Assembly (NCBI GenBank): GCA_963791295.1
Contig: CAWBRY010000004.1
Coordinates: 992,001-1,056,000, forward strand
Source: CAWBRY01 sp963791295
GTDB lineage: Bacteria > Bacteroidota > Bacteroidia > Chitinophagales > Chitinophagaceae
Length of the DNA stretch: 64,000 nucleotides
Reading direction: 5' to 3'
Position 1 is the stretch's first letter. The number at the start of each line of letters is the position of its first letter. The notes under the pieces are model-generated. The model was given only the letters and a program-made list of their open reading frames with translations, did no database searches and was not told the DNA's origin. Shown here piece by piece: positions 52,626 through 60,063 of the stretch. The position numbers and the translations under genes are program-made.

Positions 52626-54188
52626 ATGAAGGAATTTTCAAGCGAAACTTTCAATTCGCCTTCCAAGGAAGGCGTTATTCGAAAAGTAATCGCTGCTTCA
52701 TCTGTAGGCACCATGATCGAATGGTACGATTTTTATATTTTCGGGATGCTGGCTACCACCATCTCCACTCAATTCTTTCCAAAAGAAAACCCAACTGCCG
52801 CATTACTTAGTACGTTGGCCATCTTTGCAGCCGGCTTCATCGTGCGACCCTTCGGTGCTCTTGTTTTCGGGCGCCTCGGTGACATCATCGGCAGAAAATA
52901 CACATTCCTTCTCACGCTGGTACTCATGGGCAGCTCTACATTCCTGATTGGGCTGGTTCCAAGTTATAAGTCCATTGGCATCGCCGCACCCGGCCTTGTC
53001 TTAATACTTCGGTTGATCCAGGGTCTTGCACTCGGCGGAGAATATGGCGGGGCCGCTACCTACGTTGCAGAACATGCTCCACCAAATAAGCGAGGCTTCT
53101 ATACAAGTTGGATTCAAACAACAGCCACGCTTGGATTATTCATTGCGCTGGCGGTCATCATGCTGGTAAAGCTCAATATGAGCGATGCCTCTTTCACGGC
53201 AGAATGGGGCGGATGGCGCTATCCCTTTTGGATCTCGATTCTCCTCGTGGCTGTCTCGGTATATATCCGGTTACGGATGAAAGAGTCTCCGATGTTTGCC
53301 CGGCTTAAGAGCGCCGGCAAGACCTCCTCCAATCCATTGAAGGAAAGCTTTCGGCATAAGTCCAATTTTAAAATGGTATTGCTGGCATTGTTCGGCGCTG
53401 TCATGGGACAGGGAGTTATTTGGTATACCGGCCAGTTTTATGCCCAGAACTTTTTAGAAACAAAGGCCCTGTTGAATTTTGAACAGAGCCGCTCCATATT
53501 ATTATGGGCGATATTATTTGCGACTCCCTTATTCGTATTTTTTGGCTGGCTCAGTGATCGCATTGGAAGGAAGTGGATCATGATGGCAGGCATGTTCCTT
53601 GGCATAATAACCTACCGGCCTATATTCAATGCATTTCTTCAGGATAGTTCCATTGCAAAGCTTGCCATCCAAAATGAAAAACAATTATCCTCCAAAACCC
53701 AGGCCATTGCACCGGGGAACCTGGATTCCGTGAACATCACTGAAACGAGGATTTTTTATACCAATGGTATCAGCAGCAAGCAAGTGAGGAATGATACGCT
53801 TTTAGGATTGACTAATGCGCTAAATAAGGAACAACCAAAGGCGATAATCACCTATTCCGATAAACATATTCCTTCGGGTATTTATTGGAAATTCGTCGGC
53901 CTCGTGTTCCTGCTCATATTGTATGTAACGATGGTGTATGGACCCATCGCGGCTTTCTTGGTGGAGACTTTTCCCACCAAGATCCGCTATACGTCCATGA
54001 GCTTACCCTATCATATTGGCAATGGAGTATTTGGTGGATTGGTTCCTTTTATCGGCTTGTTATTAACCACTACGTATCCGTCGGATCCTCTTGTAGGATT
54101 ATGGTATCCGGTCGGCATTGCCGCCTTATGCCTGGTGATCGGAACCATTTACCTAAGTAATAAAATTGATCCGAATATTAATGACTAG
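52626..54188 (+). CDS. MFS transporter of the metabolite:H+ symporter (MHS) type
   Basis: This 520-residue protein has twelve membrane helices with MHS landmarks TMIEWYDFYIFGMLATTIST, RPFGALVFGRLGDIIGRKYT and LIQGLALGGEYGGAATYVAE. A soluble insertion of about 75 residues lies between late helices (FLQDSSIAKLAIQNEKQLSS to YSDKHIPSGIYW), unusual for the family. ProP/KgtP/ShiA relatives carry osmolytes or organic acids with H+. The divergent acs gene suggests a short-chain acid such as acetate, but that is inference only. A small membrane-protein gene follows after 21 bp. Confidence 0.85.
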   Translation: MKEFSSETFNSPSKEGVIRKVIAASSVGTMIEWYDFYIFGMLATTISTQFFPKENPTAALLSTLAIFAAGFIVRPFGALVFGRLGDIIGRKYTFLLTLVLMGSSTFLIGLVPSYKSIGIAAPGLVLILRLIQGLALGGEYGGAATYVAEHAPPNKRGFYTSWIQTTATLGLFIALAVIMLVKLNMSDASFTAEWGGWRYPFWISILLVAVSVYIRLRMKESPMFARLKSAGKTSSNPLKESFRHKSNFKMVLLALFGAVMGQGVIWYTGQFYAQNFLETKALLNFEQSRSILLWAILFATPLFVFFGWLSDRIGRKWIMMAGMFLGIITYRPIFNAFLQDSSIAKLAIQNEKQLSSKTQAIAPGNLDSVNITETRIFYTNGISSKQVRNDTLLGLTNALNKEQPKAIITYSDKHIPSGIYWKFVGLVFLLILYVTMVYGPIAAFLVETFPTKIRYTSMSLPYHIGNGVFGGLVPFIGLLLTTTYPSDPLVGLWYPVGIAALCLVIGTIYLSNKIDPNIND

Positions 54189-54209
54189 TTTCATAAAAAC
54201 ACCTGTTCC

Positions 54210-54455
54210 ATGAATGCCTTTAAAAGATTGCTTGGTATTTTCTGGTTGATCCTGGCGCCGGTTATTATTTATGCCCTGCTGGATGGAGCCAACACGCATA
54301 TCGATAGCCATGGGAAAAAGGATATCAATAACCCGGTGGTTTGGGTGATCATCATTGCCATATTCACACCCATCGCCATCGGCCTGATGATCTTCGGTTG
54401 GTATGCTTTCCGTGGAGAATATGACCGGATTCCCAAAAGATCCAGGGACCTTTGA
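54210..54455 (+). CDS. Small two-helix membrane protein (DUF6814-like)
   Basis: This 81-residue protein has two hydrophobic helices (FKRLLGIFWLILAPVIIYAL and NPVVWVIIIAIFTPIAIGLM, then IFGWYAFRGEY) with a short polar loop. I believe it corresponds to a small Bacteroidota family often encoded beside MHS transporters (DUF6814), but I recall this only loosely. The close placement suggests it assists the transporter. The carbonic anhydrase gene starts 21 bp downstream. Confidence 0.65.
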   Translation: MNAFKRLLGIFWLILAPVIIYALLDGANTHIDSHGKKDINNPVVWVIIIAIFTPIAIGLMIFGWYAFRGEYDRIPKRSRDL

Positions 54456-54475
54456 CAAAATCTACATCTTTGATC

Positions 54476-55108
54476 ATGAAGACATACGAACAACTGCTTT
54501 CGGAAAATAAAAACTGGGCAGCCAGGAAGAACTCGGAAGACCCTGAATTTTTTTTCCGTCTCGCTCACTTGCAAACACCGGAATTCTTATGGATAGGCTG
54601 CAGTGATAGCCGGGTTCCTGCCAATGAAATAACCGGTACTGATCCCGGAGAAATATTTGTGCACCGTAATGTCGCAAATATGGTGGTCAATACGGATGTG
54701 AACCTTCTTAGTGTTCTGCAATATGCCGTCGAGATACTAAAGGTGAAACATATTATTGTATGTGGTCATTATGGCTGCGGCGGTATCACAGCAGCCATGA
54801 CGCAAAACCACCTGGGCATTATTGATCATTGGTTAAAAAATATCAAAGATGTCTACCGCCTGCATCGAAAAGAAGTGGATGCGATCGAGAATGAAGAGCA
54901 AAGATCCGATCGCCTCACGGAGTTAAATGTGCAGGAACAGGTATTTAACCTGGCTAAAACCTTTATTATACAAAAGGCATGGAGACTTGAGCAGCGACCT
55001 GATTTGCATGGCTGGGTATATGGACTCAGAGATGGACTTATCAAGCCCGTTTTTGAAATGCCGGCCGGAACACGCATCGATCCGCTCTACGAATTCGATA
55101 GCCTTTAG
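54476..55108 (+). CDS. Beta-class carbonic anhydrase
   Basis: From ATG 54476 the 210-residue protein has the beta-CA zinc site: IGCSDSRVPANEITGTDPGE (Cys42, catalytic dyad Asp44 and Arg46) and IIVCGHYGCGGITAAM (His98, Cys101). HRNVANMV precedes. It interconverts CO2 and bicarbonate; a supply of bicarbonate for carboxylases or pH balance is the usual role. A TTG at 54452 would extend it by eight residues without support. The GH130-like gene follows after 9 bp. Confidence 0.93.
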   Translation: MKTYEQLLSENKNWAARKNSEDPEFFFRLAHLQTPEFLWIGCSDSRVPANEITGTDPGEIFVHRNVANMVVNTDVNLLSVLQYAVEILKVKHIIVCGHYGCGGITAAMTQNHLGIIDHWLKNIKDVYRLHRKEVDAIENEEQRSDRLTELNVQEQVFNLAKTFIIQKAWRLEQRPDLHGWVYGLRDGLIKPVFEMPAGTRIDPLYEFDSL

Positions 55109-55117
55109 TTTTCCTTC

Positions 55118-56236
55118 ATGAAAATTCATTTTATGCGAATTCTTATTTCCATTCTACTTATCGCTGGTATCGCTTCATGTAAAAATTCTACCTCATCAAA
55201 GAAACCGCAAGCTGACGAGGAAAACTGGACCCTGGTTCCGTTTACTAAATCCGATGAAGTAAATCCTGTCCTGGTTCCCGATTCCACAACCATCTTTCAT
55301 TGCCCGGTAAGAAAAGAAGATGTGAAATGGGAAGAAAAAGATGTTTTCAATCCCGCCGCCGTTGTGCGAAATGATACGCTGTTTCTATTGTATCGGGCAG
55401 AAGATAAAGTAGGCAAATACGCCGGTACTTCCCGGATTGGGTTGGCATGGAGTACCGATGGATTACATTTTAAAAGAAATGCGCTGCCTGTGCTCTATCC
55501 CGATAATGATTCCCTGAAAAAATATGAATGGGAAGGCGGATGTGAAGACCCAAGGATCATAGAGGATGAAGCAGGCACGTATTACCTTACTTACACGGCT
55601 TATGATGGGGATAAGGCAAGGTTATTAATCGCCACATCGCCTGACCTGAATCATTGGGCCAAACATGGCTTGGCAATTGCTTCCACGACAAAAAATGATC
55701 ATACAAATACCTGGAGTAAATCAGGTTCCATTGTTTGCGACTATAAAAATGGAAAGGCTATAGCAACACGTATCAATGGAAAATACTGGATGTACTGGGG
55801 CGACACGGATATTTTCCTGGCTTCTTCGGATGATCTACTTCATTGGACACCTGTTGAAGATGCGGAAGGAAAATTGGTTACTGTTTTTGGACCGAGGAAA
55901 GGAATGTTTGATAGCGACCTCGTCGAACCAGGTCCTCCCGCGATGCTTACGGAGCAGGGGATCCTGCTCATTTACAATAGCCGCAATGTGCCGTCCAAAG
56001 GAGATAGCACTCTTGCTGAAGGTACTTATGCAGCTTCGCAGATTTTATTGGATAAAAATGATCCATCCCGTGTGGTGAAGAGGATGGAAACATATTTCAT
56101 GAAACCGGAAAAAGACTACGAAGTAACGGGACAGGTTGGTCGCGTATGTTTTGTTGAAGGACTAGTGAAGTATAAAGATAAATGGTACCTGTACTATGGC
56201 ACAGCCGATTCAAAGATCGCTGTGGCTTCCAAATAA
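55118..56236 (+). CDS. GH130-like glycosidase/phosphorylase lipoprotein
   Basis: This 372-residue protein has a lipoprotein signal ending IASC and a five-bladed beta-propeller with family markers DVFNPAAVVRNDTLFLLYRA, WEGGCEDPRIIEDEAGTYYL, KGMFDSDLVEPGPPAMLTEQ and EGLVKYKDKWYLYYGTADSK. GH130 members are beta-mannoside phosphorylases or hydrolases; an exported lipoprotein makes hydrolysis more likely than phosphorolysis. Linkage specificity cannot be given. An ATG at 55133 is an alternative start. Confidence 0.85.
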   Translation: MKIHFMRILISILLIAGIASCKNSTSSKKPQADEENWTLVPFTKSDEVNPVLVPDSTTIFHCPVRKEDVKWEEKDVFNPAAVVRNDTLFLLYRAEDKVGKYAGTSRIGLAWSTDGLHFKRNALPVLYPDNDSLKKYEWEGGCEDPRIIEDEAGTYYLTYTAYDGDKARLLIATSPDLNHWAKHGLAIASTTKNDHTNTWSKSGSIVCDYKNGKAIATRINGKYWMYWGDTDIFLASSDDLLHWTPVEDAEGKLVTVFGPRKGMFDSDLVEPGPPAMLTEQGILLIYNSRNVPSKGDSTLAEGTYAASQILLDKNDPSRVVKRMETYFMKPEKDYEVTGQVGRVCFVEGLVKYKDKWYLYYGTADSKIAVASK

Positions 56237-56252
56237 CCGCCTCATAAATTCG

Positions 56253-56260
56253 TAGGTTTG
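56253..56260 (+). promoter_or_regulatory. -7 box TAGGTTTG, possible leaderless start of gldA
   Basis: TAGGTTTG at 56253-56260 matches TAnnTTTG exactly and ends four bases before the ATG at 56265. The upstream -33 region has only TTCC (56227-56230), so the promoter may be weak or need an activator. Confidence 0.5.
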
Positions 56261-56264
56261 CATC

Positions 56265-57197
56265 ATGTCGATTGAAGTAATAAACCTGACAAAGACCTAT
56301 GGTGAACAGAAAGCCATAAATGAAATATCATTTAAAATTGAAAAAGGGGAAATAGTCGGATTTCTCGGACCAAATGGGGCGGGCAAGTCGACCACAATGA
56401 AGATCATTACAGGATATTTACGGCAGGATGGTGGGACGGCTATTGTTTGCGGCATCAATGTGAGTGAGGATCCACTCGCTGTAAAAAAGAAGATTGGCTA
56501 CCTGGCAGAAGCCAATGCTTTGTATTATGACATGTATGTAAGGGAATACCTTGGATTTATTGCTGAAGTCCACAAATTGAATGGGCGTGCAAAACAAAAA
56601 ATAGAAGAGGTGATCCGCCTGACCGCCCTGGAGGTGGAAAGTAAAAAAAAGATCGGCCAGCTTTCCAAAGGATACAAGCAAAGAGTGGGCCTGGCCGCAG
56701 CATTGATCCACGAACCCGAGGTCTTGATCCTGGATGAACCTACATCAGGCCTGGACCCTAACCAGATCATTGAGATACGGGAAGTGATCAAGCAGCAGGG
56801 AAAGAACAAGACCGTTTTATTCTCTTCCCATATTTTGCAGGAAGTAGAAGCCATGTGTGACCGCGTGATCATTATTAATAAAGGCGAGCTGGTTGCCGAT
56901 GATAAATTGAGCAACCTGCAGAAGTCAAAACAAGAGCATCACATCGTCGGTGTTCAATTTAAGGAACCGGTAGGACGACACTTGTTTGAAAAAATGAGAG
57001 AGGTGGACTCAATTCATGAAGTTAATGCCGGCGGAAATGCATTTAAGATCCATACGCCGAATCCCGAATCTGTCAGAAAGCAAATACTTGAATTGGCTTT
57101 GCAGGATAATCTCAACATCGTTTCTTTGCAAAGCGAGGGTCAGAGCCTGGAAGATATTTTCAGGAGCCTGACCCAGGTAACGAACAATCAATCTTAA
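56265..57197 (+). CDS. gldA: Gliding-type ABC transporter ATP-binding protein GldA
   Basis: This 310-residue ATPase has GFLGPNGAGKSTTMKIITGY (Walker A), a Q-loop region, LSKGYKQRVGLAAALIHEPE (signature), VLILDEPTSGLDPNQI (Walker B) and SSHILQEVEAMCDRVIIINK. The sequence is closer to GldA of gliding Bacteroidota than to generic ABC ATPases. GldA works with GldF and GldG; neither is adjacent, since enolase follows. It could start leaderless just after TAGGTTTG at 56253-56260. Confidence 0.85.
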   Translation: MSIEVINLTKTYGEQKAINEISFKIEKGEIVGFLGPNGAGKSTTMKIITGYLRQDGGTAIVCGINVSEDPLAVKKKIGYLAEANALYYDMYVREYLGFIAEVHKLNGRAKQKIEEVIRLTALEVESKKKIGQLSKGYKQRVGLAAALIHEPEVLILDEPTSGLDPNQIIEIREVIKQQGKNKTVLFSSHILQEVEAMCDRVIIINKGELVADDKLSNLQKSKQEHHIVGVQFKEPVGRHLFEKMREVDSIHEVNAGGNAFKIHTPNPESVRKQILELALQDNLNIVSLQSEGQSLEDIFRSLTQVTNNQS

Positions 57198-57218
57198 ATC
57201 CTAAATAACCAATCGATC

Positions 57219-58508
57219 ATGAGTTATATCTCTGAAATTTTTTCCCGCCAGATATTGGACAGTCGTGGTAATCCCACTGTTGAAGTAGACATCATCACAG
57301 ATGAAGGAGTCGTCGGCAGGGCTGCTGTTCCCAGCGGAGCCAGCACGGGCGTTCATGAAGCAGTGGAGTTAAGAGATGGTGATAAGAAAAAATATGGAGG
57401 CAAAGGTGTACTGGATGCAGTAAAGAATGTGTATGATCATATTGCGCCAGCACTGTTGGGTCATGATGTTTCTGATCAGACCGGCATTGATCAGATCATG
57501 ATCGATCTCGATGGCACAACGAACAAAGCAAAGTTGGGTGCCAACGCCATATTAGCCGTGAGCATGGCCGTCGCCAAAGCGGCTGCTGAAGAAGCTGCTC
57601 TTCCATTATACCGATACATCGGTGGAACGAATGCGAAGACCTTACCCATTCCAATGATGAATATCTTAAATGGCGGTGCACATGCAGACAATAAGATCGA
57701 TTTCCAGGAATTTATGGTGATGCCTATCGGTGCTCCTAATTTCAGTGAAGGTCTTCGATGGGGCGTAGAGATCTTTCATGCATTAAAATCCGTATTGAAG
57801 AAAAAGGGTTACAGTACGAATGTGGGAGATGAAGGGGGCTTCGCACCCGACATTCAAAGTAATGAGGAAGCTATTGATACCGTGATGGCAGCTATTAAAG
57901 GTGCAGGATTTAAACCAGGCAGCCAGGTATCTATAGCCATGGACCCTGCCGTGAGTGAAATGTATGATACGAAAAAGAAGGTATATCATTTCCATAAGTC
58001 GGATGGCAAGAAATTATCCAGTGATAAGATGGTAGACTTTTGGGCCAATTGGGTCAAGAATTATCCCATTGTTTCGATTGAAGATGGAATGGCAGAAGAT
58101 GATTGGAAGGGTTGGAAATTATTGACCGATAAATTGGGCAGCAAGATCCAACTGGTCGGTGATGATCTTTTTGTCACCAATGTCACCCGGCTCCAGCAAG
58201 GTATCGATCAGGGTGTAGGAAACGGATTGCTGGTAAAAGTAAACCAGATCGGCAGCATTACCGAAACGATCAATGCAGTCACACTTGCCCAACATAATGG
58301 ATACAACACGATCATGAGTCATCGGAGTGGAGAGACAGAAGACACGACCATTGCCGACTTGGCGGTCGCGCTAAATTGCGGGCAGATCAAAACTGGATCT
58401 GCCAGTCGCACTGATCGCATTGCGAAGTATAATCAATTGATAAGAATTGAAGAACAATTGGGAAGCAGTGCTATATTTCCAACGGGAAAGATTAAATTTG
58501 GAAAATAA
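57219..58508 (+). CDS. eno: Enolase
   Basis: This 429-residue enzyme runs from FSRQILDSRGNPTVEVDI through VPSGASTGVHEAVELRDGDK, KLGANAILAVSMAVAKAAAE, QEFMVMPIGAPNFSEGLRWG, VGDEGGFAPDIQSNEEAIDT to LVKVNQIGSITETINAVTLA and MSHRSGETEDTTIADLAVAL. It converts 2-phosphoglycerate to phosphoenolpyruvate, and all catalytic residues of the family are in place. It follows gldA by 21 bp. Confidence 0.98.
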   Translation: MSYISEIFSRQILDSRGNPTVEVDIITDEGVVGRAAVPSGASTGVHEAVELRDGDKKKYGGKGVLDAVKNVYDHIAPALLGHDVSDQTGIDQIMIDLDGTTNKAKLGANAILAVSMAVAKAAAEEAALPLYRYIGGTNAKTLPIPMMNILNGGAHADNKIDFQEFMVMPIGAPNFSEGLRWGVEIFHALKSVLKKKGYSTNVGDEGGFAPDIQSNEEAIDTVMAAIKGAGFKPGSQVSIAMDPAVSEMYDTKKKVYHFHKSDGKKLSSDKMVDFWANWVKNYPIVSIEDGMAEDDWKGWKLLTDKLGSKIQLVGDDLFVTNVTRLQQGIDQGVGNGLLVKVNQIGSITETINAVTLAQHNGYNTIMSHRSGETEDTTIADLAVALNCGQIKTGSASRTDRIAKYNQLIRIEEQLGSSAIFPTGKIKFGK

Positions 58509-58562
58509 ATTCTATCGGAAAAACCTATCTCAACAATTCAATACCGATCAATAGCCGTCACA

Positions 58563-58877
58563 ATGAAGATCTTCTCTCATATTCCCGCCTGGTTGAAAAA
58601 CAAGTATTTTATTTGCCTTTCAGCATTTGCTGTGATCATGCTTTTTTTGGACAAAAATGACCTGCTTACGCAGTTCGCCCGCCAGAAAGAACTTAGGGAA
58701 TTGCGCCAGAGCAAAGCCTATTATACCGGTCAAATTAATACCGAACGCAAAGAGCTAGAAGCACTTAAGAGCAATCCCGCCACCCTCGAGAAATACGCAA
58801 GGGAAAAATACCTCATGAAAAGGGATAACGAGGACCTTTTTTTGATCCCGGAAACCCCCAAAAAGCCGAAGAATTAG
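58563..58877 (+). CDS. FtsB/DivIC-like septum formation initiator
   Basis: This 104-residue protein has one N-terminal membrane helix (KYFICLSAFAVIMLFLDKND) and a coiled-coil segment (RQKELRELRQSKAYYTGQIN, TERKELEALKSNPATLEKYA), ending in REKYLMKRDNEDLFLIPE. This is the DivIC/FtsB pattern, in which the family bridges FtsL and FtsQ in the divisome. Placement after enolase is typical across bacteria. The exact name (ftsB or divIC) is a convention I do not assign. Confidence 0.88.
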   Translation: MKIFSHIPAWLKNKYFICLSAFAVIMLFLDKNDLLTQFARQKELRELRQSKAYYTGQINTERKELEALKSNPATLEKYAREKYLMKRDNEDLFLIPETPKKPKN

Positions 58878-58883
58878 GGGTTT
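58852..58883 (+). terminator. Weak terminator-like stem after the FtsB-like gene
   Basis: AAACCCC (58852-58858) can pair with GGGGTTT (58877-58883) across an 18-base loop that contains the stop codon. The stem is followed by only a short T run, so termination would be inefficient. Confidence 0.3.
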
Positions 58884-58972
58884 TCACACAATAAGCCATT
58901 TCGAAGGCCGTTAATAAATCGGACGTTACAATTTTCTCAGATCACTGGACAATTCTTTTATTTACAGGACAT

Positions 58973-58980
58973 TAACTTTG
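58973..58980 (+). promoter_or_regulatory. -7 box TAACTTTG, possible leaderless start
   Basis: TAACTTTG at 58973-58980 matches TAnnTTTG and ends seven bases before the ATG at 58988. The -33 region carries TTCTTT at 58953-58958, a poor match. Confidence 0.5.
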
Positions 58981-58987
58981 GTTGCTA

Positions 58988-59221
58988 ATGAACAAATTTA
59001 CACCGGAGGATCTTTTATTGTATTTGTACAAGGAAACTCCGATCCAAAAAACCAATGCCATTGAAGAGGCCCTGAAAGACGACTGGACCCTTCGTGAAAA
59101 ATTAGCGGTTCTAAAGGCTTCCATGGAAAGACTTGATAAATTAGTCGAGTCGCCACGAACGGAAGTAGTATTAAACGTGCTCAATTACGCAAGGGAAAAG
59201 TCGGAAGCTGAAATTGTATAG
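58988..59221 (+). CDS. Small helical protein conserved in this group, function unknown
   Basis: From ATG 58988 this 77-residue protein reads MNKFTPEDLLLYLYKETPIQ, then ETPIQKTNAIEEALKDDWTL, LDKLVESPRTEVVLNVLNYA. It is acidic and almost all helix, without cysteines or a signal peptide. The phrase (P-E-D-L-L-x-Y-L-Y-x-E-T) is familiar from other small Bacteroidota proteins; an anti-sigma-like N-terminal domain is one idea, based on resemblance to the duplicated units at 41701. The frame ends at a strong terminator, so it is probably monocistronic. Confidence 0.7.
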   Translation: MNKFTPEDLLLYLYKETPIQKTNAIEEALKDDWTLREKLAVLKASMERLDKLVESPRTEVVLNVLNYAREKSEAEIV

Positions 59222-59246
59222 TTTTCAGACGCCGGCAAAAAGATTC

Positions 59247-59273
59247 AGCATCCCCCCCAGGGGATGCTTTTTT
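59247..59273 (+). terminator. Strong intrinsic terminator
   Basis: AGCATCCCC (59247-59255) pairs perfectly with GGGGATGCT (59260-59268) across a four-base CCCA loop, followed by a T run (59268-59273). It ends the small helical-protein gene and precedes nth. Confidence 0.88.
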
Positions 59274-59317
59274 ATTTCTCCTAAGATCAAAAAATTGGCG
59301 ATGTAAATTCGCTATTC

Positions 59318-59965
59318 ATGACACGTAAGGAGAAATATCAGTTTGTACTTAATTATTTTCAGGATGTTGATCCGAATCCCGAAACTGAACTTCTCTACGA
59401 CGATCCATATCAATTATTGGTCTCTGTTATTCTTTCGGCTCAATGCACCGACAAGCGCGTGAACATGACCACACCGGCGATCTTTGAAAGATTTCCTGAC
59501 GCAGCCTCATTGGCAAAGGCAGAGTTCGACGAAGTATTCCCCCTGGTCAAAAGCATTTCCTATCCCAACAACAAGACCAGGCATCTCATAGGCATGGCGC
59601 AAAAAATCACTGCGAGTTTCAATGGAAAGATCCCGATGACGGTGGATGAATTAATGCAACTGCCGGGTGTTGGAAGGAAGACAGCTAATGTGATCACTTC
59701 TGTCATCGATCAGCAACCGCGAATGGCTGTCGACACGCACGTATTTCGTGTCAGCAAACGAATTGGATTGGTTCCGCAATCTATATCGACGCCCTATGGA
59801 GTTGAAAAAGAATTGGTGAAAAATATTCCGGAAGACCTTATTCATAAAGCCCATCACTGGCTGATCTTACACGGGCGATACATCTGCGTGGCGAGAAGAC
59901 CGAAATGTGAACAATGCGGACTGAGGCCCGTTTGCACGTACTTTCTTCGCCTCCAACATCCATGA
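59318..59965 (+). CDS. nth: Endonuclease III
   Basis: This 215-residue glycosylase has the helix-hairpin-helix motif MQLPGVGRKTANVITSVIDQ, the catalytic lysine just upstream of it, the catalytic Asp in MAVDTHVFRVSKRIGL, and the C-terminal iron-sulfur cluster loop ICVARRPKCEQCGLRPVC with Cys spacing C-x6-C-x2-C-x5-C. Endonuclease III removes oxidised pyrimidines in base excision repair. Length and motifs are complete. A TAAATTCG at 59304-59311 is one mismatch from the -7 box and ends six bases before the start. Confidence 0.96.
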   Translation: MTRKEKYQFVLNYFQDVDPNPETELLYDDPYQLLVSVILSAQCTDKRVNMTTPAIFERFPDAASLAKAEFDEVFPLVKSISYPNNKTRHLIGMAQKITASFNGKIPMTVDELMQLPGVGRKTANVITSVIDQQPRMAVDTHVFRVSKRIGLVPQSISTPYGVEKELVKNIPEDLIHKAHHWLILHGRYICVARRPKCEQCGLRPVCTYFLRLQHP

Positions 59966-60063
59966 CCTTTTCAATCGTAAAACTTCTCGCGTAAAAATAC
60001 ATCTGGAAAAAGTAAATCTTATTTTATTATTTTAAACTTTAGCATAATACTTGTATCAAATCG

